Shown: positions 6,436-12,226 of the stretch, piece by piece
How positions within the stretch are numbered: the stretch's first letter is position 1
How the letters are laid out: the number at the start of each line of letters is the position of its first letter
NCBI GenBank assembly: GCA_035711465.1
Contig: DASTCC010000457.1
Coordinates: 1 to 12,226, forward strand
Direction of reading: 5' to 3'
DNA length: 12,226 nt
Source: DASTCC01 sp035711465
GTDB taxonomy: Bacteria; Acidobacteriota; Vicinamibacteria; Vicinamibacterales; SCN-69-37
Made by a program: the position numbers and the translations under genes
Notes under the pieces: model-generated
Seen by the model: the letters and a program-made list of their open reading frames with translations, nothing else
What the model was told of the DNA's origin: nothing
The model's database searches: none

Positions 6436-6444
6436 TGATATAAG
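6436..6444 (+). promoter_or_regulatory. Extended -10 promoter element of ligD
   Basis: TG-A-TATAAG, an extended -10 (TGn plus hexamer). AACCCG follows and then the GTG start at 6451, so transcription should start at the start codon. The expected -35 position falls inside the 7-bp repeats and has no recognisable -35 hexamer, in keeping with an extended -10 promoter. Confidence 0.6.
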
Positions 6445-6450
6445 AACCCG

Positions 6451-8592
6451 GTGCCCCCATGGCGCGATGACCCGGCCAAGCTCCGTCCCATGCTCGCGTC
6501 GCTCGACGATCCGCCCCTCACGCGGCGCGGCTACGTCTATGAGCCCAAGTACGACGGCATCCGCGCCATCGTCGACGTCCGGCCGGCGGCGGGCCGAGGC
6601 GCGGAGCCGCACGTCGCACTCTACTCACGCAACGGCATCGACAAGACGAAGCAGTTCCCGGTGATCGTGCGGTCGATCGCGGCGCTCTCGGCATCGCTCG
6701 CCGGGCCGGTCGTGCTCGACGCCGAGATCGTCGCCATCGACCGCCGCCGGCGCCCGCTCGGATTCGGATCGATCCAGGGCCGGATCCAGCTGACGCAGGC
6801 CGCAGAGATCGAGCGCGCCGAAGCCGTGCAGCCGTGCGTGCTCGTCGTGTTCGACATCCTCCGCGACGGCGAGGAGGATCTGCGCGGTCTGCCGCTCGCG
6901 GCGCGCCGGCTGCACCTGCAGAAGGTCATTGCGCCGCGCGGAAAGATCGCCGACTGGATCTGGCTGAGCGAGGTGCAGCTGGACGACGGCCGCGCGATGC
7001 TCGAGCGTGCGGAGCAGGAGCGCTGGGAGGGGTTGATCGTCAAGGACGGGCAGTCGCCGTACCACACCGGCCGCCGCACTCCCGCCTGGCGCAAGCTGAA
7101 GATCACCAATCAGCAGGAGCTGGTCGTCGGCGGCTGGACCGATCCGCGGCAGAGCCGCCAGCACTTCGGAGCCCTCGTCCTCGGCTACTACGAGGCCGGC
7201 GATTTGATCTGCGCCGGCAGCGTCGGCACCGGCTTCGATCAGGCGGAGCTCGACCGCGTCGCGATGCTGCTGGAGGAACGCGCGACCTCGATCTGCCCTT
7301 TCAAAGCCGTCCCGAAACTCTTCGCCAGATCGCACTGGGTCGCGCCCACGCTCGTCGTCGCCGTGCGGTTCACCGAATGGACGAGCGACGGGTATCTGCG
7401 ACACCCTGTGTACTTGGGCACGCGCACGGACAAGGCCGCCAAAGACGTCCGACGGGAGCGGGCGAAGCGCGCCGAGACGCCGGCCATCGAAACCCCGCAG
7501 AAACCCTGGCGCCGTGCGAGCGCAGCGGCGCGGGCCGAGCGGGTCACGGTCAAGGCCCCCTCGGCGCCCTCCCGTCGATCGCCCCGGCGCGCGAAAGACG
7601 ATGCGGTCCTGGGCGGCCTGATCGAGCGGCTGTCGACGCTCGAGGCGGCGCGAAAGGACGGCGAGCTCGAGCTGCCCAACGGCGACACGCTGCGCGTGAC
7701 CAACCTCGCGAAGGTGTTCTGGCCCGCGCTCAAGATCACCAAGGGCGACCTGCTGCGCTACTACGTCGAGGTCTCGCCGTACCTGCTGCCCGCGGTCGAC
7801 GATCGGCCGCTGGTGATGAAGCGGTTTCCCAACGGCATCGACAAGCCGGCGTTCTACCAGCAGAAGCACCCGGAGACGCCGCCGCCCGGCGTGCGGCGTG
7901 AACGGCTGCCCGACGACGTGGAGCCGATCGATGAAGCCGAGGGCGAGCGCGACCGGCTGATCGGCGGATCGCTTACGACCCTGCTCTACATGACGCAGCT
8001 CGCCGCGATTTCACAGGACCCGTGGTTCTCGCGCGTGGCCGATCCGCTGCATCAGGACTACACCGCGATCGATCTCGATCCCGGCGAGGGCGCAGGCTTC
8101 GACAAGGTGCTCGACGTCGCGCGCTGGGTTCACGACGAGCTGAACCGTTACGGCATTCCCGGCGTGCCGAAGACTTCGGGATCGCGCGGTCTGCACATCT
8201 ATATTCCGTTGCCGCCGAAGACGACCTACGAGACCGGACAGCTTCTGTGTCAGATGATCGCGACGATCGTGGCGACGGCGCATCCGAGGACCGCGACGAT
8301 CGAGCGCATGGTCCGGCGCCGGCCGCGCGGGACGGTCTACGTCGACTACCTGCAGAACATCCTCGGCAAGACGCTCGCGACCGCGTATTCGGCGCGGGCC
8401 AGCGATTACGCCGGTGTCTCGACGCCGCTCACGTGGAACGAGGTTGACGAGGGCCTCGACCCTCGCGACTTCACCATCCGTACGGCGCCGGCCCGGTTCG
8501 CCGAGGTCGGCGACCTCTGGGCCCGGCTGCGCGAAGGAAAACCGGTCGATCTGCGTGCAGTTCTGCGACCGGGCCGCGGCTCCAAGTCCTGA
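6451..8592 (+). CDS. ligD: ATP-dependent DNA ligase D (ligase-polymerase form)
   Basis: 713 aa. The ligase domain comes first: adenylation motif KYDG at 33-36 (nucleophile Lys33), VLDAEIV at 88-94, FDILRDG at 134-140, EGLIVKD at 193-199 and WRKLK at 213-217, then an OB-fold region to about 330. An Arg/Ala-rich linker spans about 330-400. The archaeo-eukaryotic primase-type polymerase domain follows: TKGDLLRYYVEVSPYLLP at 430-447, catalytic DLD at 541-543, SGSRGLHIYIP at 576-586 (His582) and YVDYLQN at 630-636. It fills and seals broken ends held by Ku. There is no N-terminal 3'-phosphoesterase domain, so the order is Lig-Pol as in Bacillus rather than the three-domain Pseudomonas or Mycobacterium forms. 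The start is GTG 6451, six nt after TATAAG, with no Shine-Dalgarno. Confidence 0.97.
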   Translation: MPPWRDDPAKLRPMLASLDDPPLTRRGYVYEPKYDGIRAIVDVRPAAGRGAEPHVALYSRNGIDKTKQFPVIVRSIAALSASLAGPVVLDAEIVAIDRRRRPLGFGSIQGRIQLTQAAEIERAEAVQPCVLVVFDILRDGEEDLRGLPLAARRLHLQKVIAPRGKIADWIWLSEVQLDDGRAMLERAEQERWEGLIVKDGQSPYHTGRRTPAWRKLKITNQQELVVGGWTDPRQSRQHFGALVLGYYEAGDLICAGSVGTGFDQAELDRVAMLLEERATSICPFKAVPKLFARSHWVAPTLVVAVRFTEWTSDGYLRHPVYLGTRTDKAAKDVRRERAKRAETPAIETPQKPWRRASAAARAERVTVKAPSAPSRRSPRRAKDDAVLGGLIERLSTLEAARKDGELELPNGDTLRVTNLAKVFWPALKITKGDLLRYYVEVSPYLLPAVDDRPLVMKRFPNGIDKPAFYQQKHPETPPPGVRRERLPDDVEPIDEAEGERDRLIGGSLTTLLYMTQLAAISQDPWFSRVADPLHQDYTAIDLDPGEGAGFDKVLDVARWVHDELNRYGIPGVPKTSGSRGLHIYIPLPPKTTYETGQLLCQMIATIVATAHPRTATIERMVRRRPRGTVYVDYLQNILGKTLATAYSARASDYAGVSTPLTWNEVDEGLDPRDFTIRTAPARFAEVGDLWARLREGKPVDLRAVLRPGRGSKS

Positions 8593-8604
8593 CAAATCTG
8601 TCGG

Positions 8605-8633
8605 TTGCGGGCAACGACCACCGCTAGTACACT
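8605..8633 (+). promoter_or_regulatory. Putative promoter of the secreted Ig-domain protein
   Basis: TTGCGG (8605-8610), a 17-nt spacer, then TACACT (8628-8633). The predicted transcript starts near 8640 and carries a leader of about 60 nt, in contrast to the leaderless genes elsewhere in the window. Both hexamers are only partial matches. Confidence 0.45.
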
Positions 8634-8639
8634 CCCAGC

Positions 8640-8681
8640 GGCCGGCTGTCCCCTGCGTCCCTGCATTCGTCCCAGCCGGCC
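8640..8681 (+). other. Stem-loop at the start of the 5' leader
   Basis: GGCCGGCTG (8640-8648) pairs perfectly with CAGCCGGCC (8673-8681) across a 24-nt loop. It begins about where transcription should start and ends 11 nt before the AGAGGA ribosome site. No U-tract follows, so it is more likely a leader structure than a rho-independent terminator for ligD. Confidence 0.5.
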
Positions 8682-8702
8682 TTCACACCGATAGAGGATC
8701 GT

Positions 8703-10934
8703 ATGCGCCGAAACCTCCTGCTCGCCGCCGTGTCGCTGTCGTCGGTCCTGTTCCTGTCGCTCTCCGCGATGCCGGTCGTCGCGGATTCGAGCGGCGCCGG
8801 CGCGCAACAGGAACCGCCGCAGACGCCGCCCGGTCTGATCCGCGCGGCCGCGGTACACAGCGACGTGTCGCGGCCCCTGCGGGAAATCGCGCCGCAGGCC
8901 GAGCGCGGTTTCCGCCGCGAGATTCCGGTCGGTCCGGTGCCCGTGCCGCCGCAGGGCGCCGGCGCCGACACCGCGGTGCAGTCGATCGCGGTGGCCGGCC
9001 TGCTCGCCGCGGCCGAGCACAACTTCGACGGCATCGGCCAGGGGTTCGCCGGCTTCAACGTCACGTCGGCGCCGCCAGACATCAACGGCGCGGTCGGCAC
9101 CACGCAATACGTGCAGTGGGTGAACACGTCATTTGCGGTGTTCGACAAGGCAAGCGGCACGCTGCTCTACGGTCCGGCAGCCGGCAACACCTTGTGGACC
9201 GGATTCGGCGGCGGCTGCCAGGCGAACAACGACGGCGATCCGATCGTGCAGTTCGACAAGCTGGCGCAGCGCTGGGTCATGACCCAGTTCTCCGTAGACA
9301 CGCTGCCCTACCTGCAGTGCGTCGCGGTGTCGTCCACCGACGACGCGCTCGGGACGTGGGCGCGCTACGCGTTCGAGTACAACGACTTCCCGGACTATCC
9401 GAAGCTCGGCGTCTGGCCGGACGCGTACTACATCTCGTTCAACATGTTCCGCAACGGCTCGTTCTTCACCGGCGGCCGCGTCTGCGCCTACGACCGCGCG
9501 ACGATGCTCGCCGGACAGCCGGCGCCGCTGCAGATCTGCGCGCAGATCGGATCGGGCAGCCTGCTGCCGTCGGACCTCGACGGCACCACGCCGCCGCCTG
9601 CCGGCACGCCCAACTACGTGCTCCGTTTCACCACCGGCGCGCTCCAGTGGTTCAAGTTCCACGTCGACTGGGCCACACCAGCCAACAGCACGTTCGTGCA
9701 GCAGTCGAACGTGCCGGTGGCCCCGTTCACGATCTCGTGTAACGGCACCGGCGGCACCTGCGTGCCGCAGCCGGGCACGAGCCAGCGGCTCGACACGCTC
9801 GGCGATCGACTGATGTACCGGCTCGCCTATCGCCGGTTCCCGACGCACGCGGCGCTCGTCGTCAACCACGCGGTGACGTTTTCGTCGCGCACGGCGGTGC
9901 GCTGGTACGAGCTGCGCGACACCGGCACCGGCCTGACGCTGCATCAGCAGGGCACCTACTCGCCCGACGAAGATCACCGCTGGATGGGCAGCGCCGCCAT
10001 GGACGGCGCCGGCAACATCGTCATCGGCTACAGCGTGTCGAGCGCGGCGACGGTGCCGGGGGTTCGATTTGCCGGACGCGAGCCGACCGACCCGCTCGGC
10101 ACGCTCTCGGCCGAAACGCCGCTCGTCGCCGGAACGGGGTCGCAGCAGCAGGGGCTGTCCCGCTGGGGCGACTACAGCAGCATGAGCGTCGACCCGATCG
10201 ACGACTGCACGTTCTGGTACACGAACCAGTATCTGAAGGCGAACGGCATCTTCAACTGGAGCACGCGAATCGCGTCGTTCAAGTTCGGCAGCTGCGGCGG
10301 CGCGCCGCCCGATCCCGACTTCGCGATCTCGACGACGCCGACGTCGCGGACGGTGGTGCAGGGCGGATCGACGTTCGTCACCGCGCAGGTGAGCGCGGCG
10401 GGCAGCTTCGGCGAGACTGTCGCGCTCTCGGGCGCGAACATCCCCGCCGGCGTGACGCTGAGCTTCACGCCCGAGTCGCTGATCGGTGGATCGGGCTTCT
10501 CGTCGGTCGGCATCACGACCTCCGCGGCGGTGACGCCGGCGACCTACTCGTTCGACATCGTCGGCACGTCGGAAACGAAGTCGCACTCGACGCCGGTGAC
10601 GCTCGTCGTCGACGAGGCGCCGCCGCCGCCTTCTACCGACTTCTCGATCGCGGCGACGCCCTCGAGTCGCAACATCCGTCGCGGCGAGACGGCGACCTAT
10701 ACGGTCACGGTGACGCCATCGGGCGGTTTCAGCGCGCCAGTGACGTTCTCGCTCACCGGCGCCGATCCGTCGATGAACGTCAGCTTCGCGCCGGCGTCGG
10801 TCACCGGCAGCGGGTCGGCGACGCTGACGATCGCCACCACCGCCAGCACCCCAAGAACGCTCTACACGCTGACGGTCATGGGCTCGGATGGGACGCGGCT
10901 GCGACAGACGACGGTGAGCTTGCGGGTACGGTGA
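8703..10934 (+). CDS. Large secreted protein with two C-terminal Ig-like domains
   Basis: 743 aa. A Sec signal peptide is clear: RR at 2-3, a hydrophobic core at 5-22, and a likely cut after VVA27. Residues about 100-530 form an unrecognised extracellular domain rich in Trp, Tyr, Gly and Asn. It contains PPDINGAVG, NNDGDPIVQFD and DYPKLGVWPDAYYISFN, which looks like a beta-propeller-type fold, and eight cysteines suit disulfides. Two tandem Ig-like domains follow at about 536-640 and 645-743, with the typical 'FSI..TPSSR.....G....YTVTVTPSGGFSAPVTFSL' pattern; a Pro-rich hinge (EAPPPPS) separates them. Such domains usually mediate adhesion or carbohydrate binding. No catalytic motif or C-terminal sorting signal was identified. 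AGAGGA lies four nt before the ATG. It appears monocistronic. Confidence 0.88.
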   Translation: MRRNLLLAAVSLSSVLFLSLSAMPVVADSSGAGAQQEPPQTPPGLIRAAAVHSDVSRPLREIAPQAERGFRREIPVGPVPVPPQGAGADTAVQSIAVAGLLAAAEHNFDGIGQGFAGFNVTSAPPDINGAVGTTQYVQWVNTSFAVFDKASGTLLYGPAAGNTLWTGFGGGCQANNDGDPIVQFDKLAQRWVMTQFSVDTLPYLQCVAVSSTDDALGTWARYAFEYNDFPDYPKLGVWPDAYYISFNMFRNGSFFTGGRVCAYDRATMLAGQPAPLQICAQIGSGSLLPSDLDGTTPPPAGTPNYVLRFTTGALQWFKFHVDWATPANSTFVQQSNVPVAPFTISCNGTGGTCVPQPGTSQRLDTLGDRLMYRLAYRRFPTHAALVVNHAVTFSSRTAVRWYELRDTGTGLTLHQQGTYSPDEDHRWMGSAAMDGAGNIVIGYSVSSAATVPGVRFAGREPTDPLGTLSAETPLVAGTGSQQQGLSRWGDYSSMSVDPIDDCTFWYTNQYLKANGIFNWSTRIASFKFGSCGGAPPDPDFAISTTPTSRTVVQGGSTFVTAQVSAAGSFGETVALSGANIPAGVTLSFTPESLIGGSGFSSVGITTSAAVTPATYSFDIVGTSETKSHSTPVTLVVDEAPPPPSTDFSIAATPSSRNIRRGETATYTVTVTPSGGFSAPVTFSLTGADPSMNVSFAPASVTGSGSATLTIATTASTPRTLYTLTVMGSDGTRLRQTTVSLRVR

Positions 10935-10954
10935 GGGAGGGACTACTACACCGC

Positions 10955-10996
10955 AAACTTGAAACTCAAAACTTAAAACTCAAGACTTAAAACTCT
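10955..10996 (+). repeat. AT-rich tandem 7-bp repeat array, unit about AAACTYA
   Basis: Six in-phase heptads: AAACTTG, AAACTCA, AAACTTA, AAACTCA, AGACTTA, AAACTCT; equivalently three 14-bp units. ACT recurs exactly every 7 nt at 10957, 10964, 10971, 10978, 10985 and 10992. The composition is strikingly AT-rich compared with the flanking genes. It starts 20 nt after the stop of the secreted protein gene. Confidence 0.85.
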
Positions 10997-11078
10997 GGAA
11001 CGCGTCGCACTGCGCTTGCCAACTGAATCTTTAGTTCGGCGCGAGGCGCCGCACTGGAAGTTTGAAGTCTTGAGTTTT
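10975..11078. repeat. Inverted repeat upstream of the gluQ-type gene
   Basis: AAAACTCAAGACTT (10975-10988) is the exact reverse complement of AAGTCTTGAGTTTT (11065-11078), with 76 nt between. The right arm belongs to a second set of heptads in reverse orientation. Between the arms sits a compact GC hairpin, CGGCGC-GAG-GCGCCG (11037-11051). The long stem is AT-rich, so this is not a textbook terminator, although the right arm ends in TTTTT. Confidence 0.7.
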
Positions 11079-11082
11079 TAGT
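11059..11082 (-). repeat. Reverse-orientation 7-bp repeats
   Basis: AGT recurs at 11059, 11066, 11073 and 11080, exactly every 7 nt. This is the complement of the ACT period at 10957-10994. A fifth AGT at 11086 is one base out of phase and overlaps the candidate TTG start at 11088. Degenerate units may extend leftward to about 11026. Confidence 0.7.
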
Positions 11083-11087
11083 TCGAG

Positions 11088-12002
11088 TTGCCGTTGCCTC
11101 CCGTGCGAACCCGCTTCGCCCCCGCTCCTACCGGCTTCCTCCATCTCGGACACGTCGTCAACGCAATCTACGTGTGGGGAGTCGCGCGGGCGTTTGCGGC
11201 GCGGGTGGTCTTGCGGATCGAGGATCACGATCGGCAACGGTGCCGACCGGAGTACGAAGCGGCGCTGCTCGACGATCTCGATTGGCTCGGCTTCCGGCCG
11301 GACGACTACCCCACCGACGAGTTCAGGCACGGACGATGCGATTCGCGTCAGAGCGATCGCGGCGCGATCTACGAATCGGCCGCGGCCGAGCTGATCGAGC
11401 GCGGCCTGGTCTACGCATGCCAATGCAGCCGTCAGGATCTCGCGCAAGTCGACTCCGACCCGGTGACGCACGAGCGCCGTTACGCCGGCACCTGTCGCGA
11501 CCGCGGGTTGCCGCTGTCGGCGGACGCCGCGTGGCGCGTCAGGCTCGATCCGGGCGAGGAGACGTTCGACGACGTGATCGTCGGCGCCGCCGCGCAGGAC
11601 CCGTCGGCGCAGTGCGGTGACGTGGTCATTCGCGATCGGGTCGGCAACTGGACCTACCAGTTCGTCGCCGCGGTCGACGACCTCCGCCAGGACATCACCC
11701 TCGTCGTTCGCGGCCTGGATCTGCTGCCGTCGACGGGCCGGCAGATCCGCCTGGCGCGGCTACTCGGCCGTACGGTGCCGCCGACGTTCGCGCATCATCC
11801 GCTGGTGATGAAGTCGCCGGATCAGAAGCTCTCCAAGTCCGACGGCGACACCGGAATCCGCGATCTGCGCGCCGCGGGCTGGTCATCGGCGCGCGTGATT
11901 GCCGAAGCCGCCGCACGCGCGGGGTTGGCTGCTCCGTCGACGCTGTCCGCGGCCGACGCTGCCGATCTGGCCGCCAGGACCGCGCGCTCCCGTCGAGGGT
12001 AA
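11088..12002 (+). CDS. gluQ: Glutamyl-Q tRNA(Asp) synthetase
   Basis: 304 aa from the TTG, close to the family's usual length. It is a class I aminoacyl-tRNA synthetase catalytic core without an anticodon-binding domain. Motifs are RFAPAPTGFLHLGH with the HIGH equivalent HLGH (residues 18-21), and DQKLSKSDG with the KMSKS equivalent KLSKS. The zinc-site pattern is CQCS...YAGTC (Cys-x-Cys, then Tyr-x3-Cys), typical of GluQRS. The enzyme activates glutamate and attaches it to queuosine at position 34 of tRNA(Asp). The pattern separates it from full-length GltX, which carries an additional C-terminal half. The start is uncertain: TTG 11088 or GTG 11103 (299 aa, beginning MRTRFAP); neither has a Shine-Dalgarno. 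The 5' end abuts the reverse heptad repeats, and any promoter must lie within them. Confidence 0.93.
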   Translation: MPLPPVRTRFAPAPTGFLHLGHVVNAIYVWGVARAFAARVVLRIEDHDRQRCRPEYEAALLDDLDWLGFRPDDYPTDEFRHGRCDSRQSDRGAIYESAAAELIERGLVYACQCSRQDLAQVDSDPVTHERRYAGTCRDRGLPLSADAAWRVRLDPGEETFDDVIVGAAAQDPSAQCGDVVIRDRVGNWTYQFVAAVDDLRQDITLVVRGLDLLPSTGRQIRLARLLGRTVPPTFAHHPLVMKSPDQKLSKSDGDTGIRDLRAAGWSSARVIAEAAARAGLAAPSTLSAADAADLAARTARSRRG

Positions 12003-12032
12003 GATGACGCCGTTCCCGTCGCGAGGGCAGGC

Positions 12033-12226
12033 ATGCGCATGCGAATCGTCACTGTGACATCAGCGTTGACCGCCTCGATCGCGGTCGCTGCCGCCATCGC
12101 GGCGCCGGCCGCCGCGCAGCAGGACACCCGCCAGATCGGCGGCGTCGGCATCACCGTCTACGAGGATCCGAGCTTCGGCGGCCGCAACGCGACGTTCCGC
12201 AGCGACATCTCCGACCTGAGCAGTTA
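12033..12226 (+). CDS. Secreted beta/gamma-crystallin-like protein (3' end beyond window)
   Basis: 64 codons are visible. A signal peptide begins with MRMR, followed by an Ala-rich hydrophobic core and a likely cleavage after APAAA near residue 28. The mature part opens with GITVYEDPSFGGRNATF, which fits the Greek-key signature (Y/F/W)-x4-(F/Y)-x-G of beta/gamma-crystallin domains (Y-EDPS-F-G-G). Bacterial members are often secreted calcium-binding proteins; calcium binding cannot be judged from this fragment. GAGGG lies five nt before ATG 12033; a second in-frame ATG is at 12039. It begins 30 nt after the gluQ-type stop and could share its transcript. Confidence 0.75.
   Translation, partial: MRMRIVTVTSALTASIAVAAAIAAPAAAQQDTRQIGGVGITVYEDPSFGGRNATFRSDISDLSS

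Noticed and set aside
6463..8595. Long alternative frames over ligD on both strands
   Set aside because: All motif-bearing sequence for both ligase and polymerase domains is in the single frame 6451-8592. The others are Arg-rich shadows.
8591..8602. GACA-AATC-TGTC as a third BlaI-type operator
   Set aside because: The half-sites are 4 bp apart instead of 2, so they would sit on a different helical face. It overlaps the ligD stop codon and precedes the promoter rather than lying within it.
9129..10586. A 485-codon minus-strand frame
   Set aside because: Antisense to the secreted Ig-domain protein, with Arg-rich shadow composition and no domain or signal.
11037..11051. Rho-independent terminator after the secreted-protein gene
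   Set aside because: The CGGCGC-GAG-GCGCCG hairpin is followed by CACTGGAAG, not a T-tract, and lies about 100 nt from the stop codon. Better described as the centre of the inverted repeat region.

Overview
The window is a GC-rich bacterial chromosomal segment with dense, alternating-strand genes. Three things suggest an acidobacterium, possibly Vicinamibacteria: a BlaI-type repressor paired with an M56 metallopeptidase, a ligase-first LigD beside Ku, and a large secreted protein ending in Ig-like domains. That placement is inference from gene content and style, not from a marker gene. No rRNA, tRNA, CRISPR array, transposase or phage gene is visible.

Layout. (1) Positions 1-2431, minus strand: an operon running blaI-like repressor, BlaR1-like M56 membrane peptidase, then an exported alpha/beta-hydrolase cut by the left edge. 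The first two genes overlap by 4 nt and the third starts 9 nt later. A palindromic site of the type bound by BlaI/CopY proteins (AGACA-N2-TGTCT) fills the spacer of the operon promoter. A longer 20-bp version lies inside the start of the hydrolase gene. (2) 2663-3419, plus: a 70-aa two-helix membrane protein and a 165-aa protein of unknown function. (3) 3432-3728, minus: a small membrane protein, divergent from (4) 3767-5431, plus: an ExeA/GspA-like AAA ATPase with a long Pro/Ala-rich linker and one membrane anchor. (5) 5433-8592: a complete two-gene NHEJ module, ku (minus) and ligD (plus), transcribed divergently from a spacer filled with 7-bp repeats. (6) 8703-10934, plus: a large secreted protein with two C-terminal Ig-like domains. 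(7) 10955-11082: a second, AT-rich 7-bp repeat array. (8) 11088-12002, plus: glutamyl-Q tRNA(Asp) synthetase. (9) 12033 to the right edge: the start of a secreted beta/gamma-crystallin-like protein.

How they work together. The first operon reads as a signal-transduction cassette. The peptidase would sense something at the membrane and inactivate the repressor, releasing the repressor/peptidase genes and probably the hydrolase. Ku and LigD form a double-strand-break repair pair. The other genes are independent of one another.

Two general patterns cut across the annotation. First, four genes (blaI, the 98-aa membrane protein, the ExeA-like ATPase, ligD) have a TATA(A/G)N -10-like hexamer ending only 6-8 nt before the start codon and no Shine-Dalgarno, which points to leaderless mRNAs. 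Second, two unrelated intergenic regions carry short tandem repeats with the same 7-bp period and an inverted second half.
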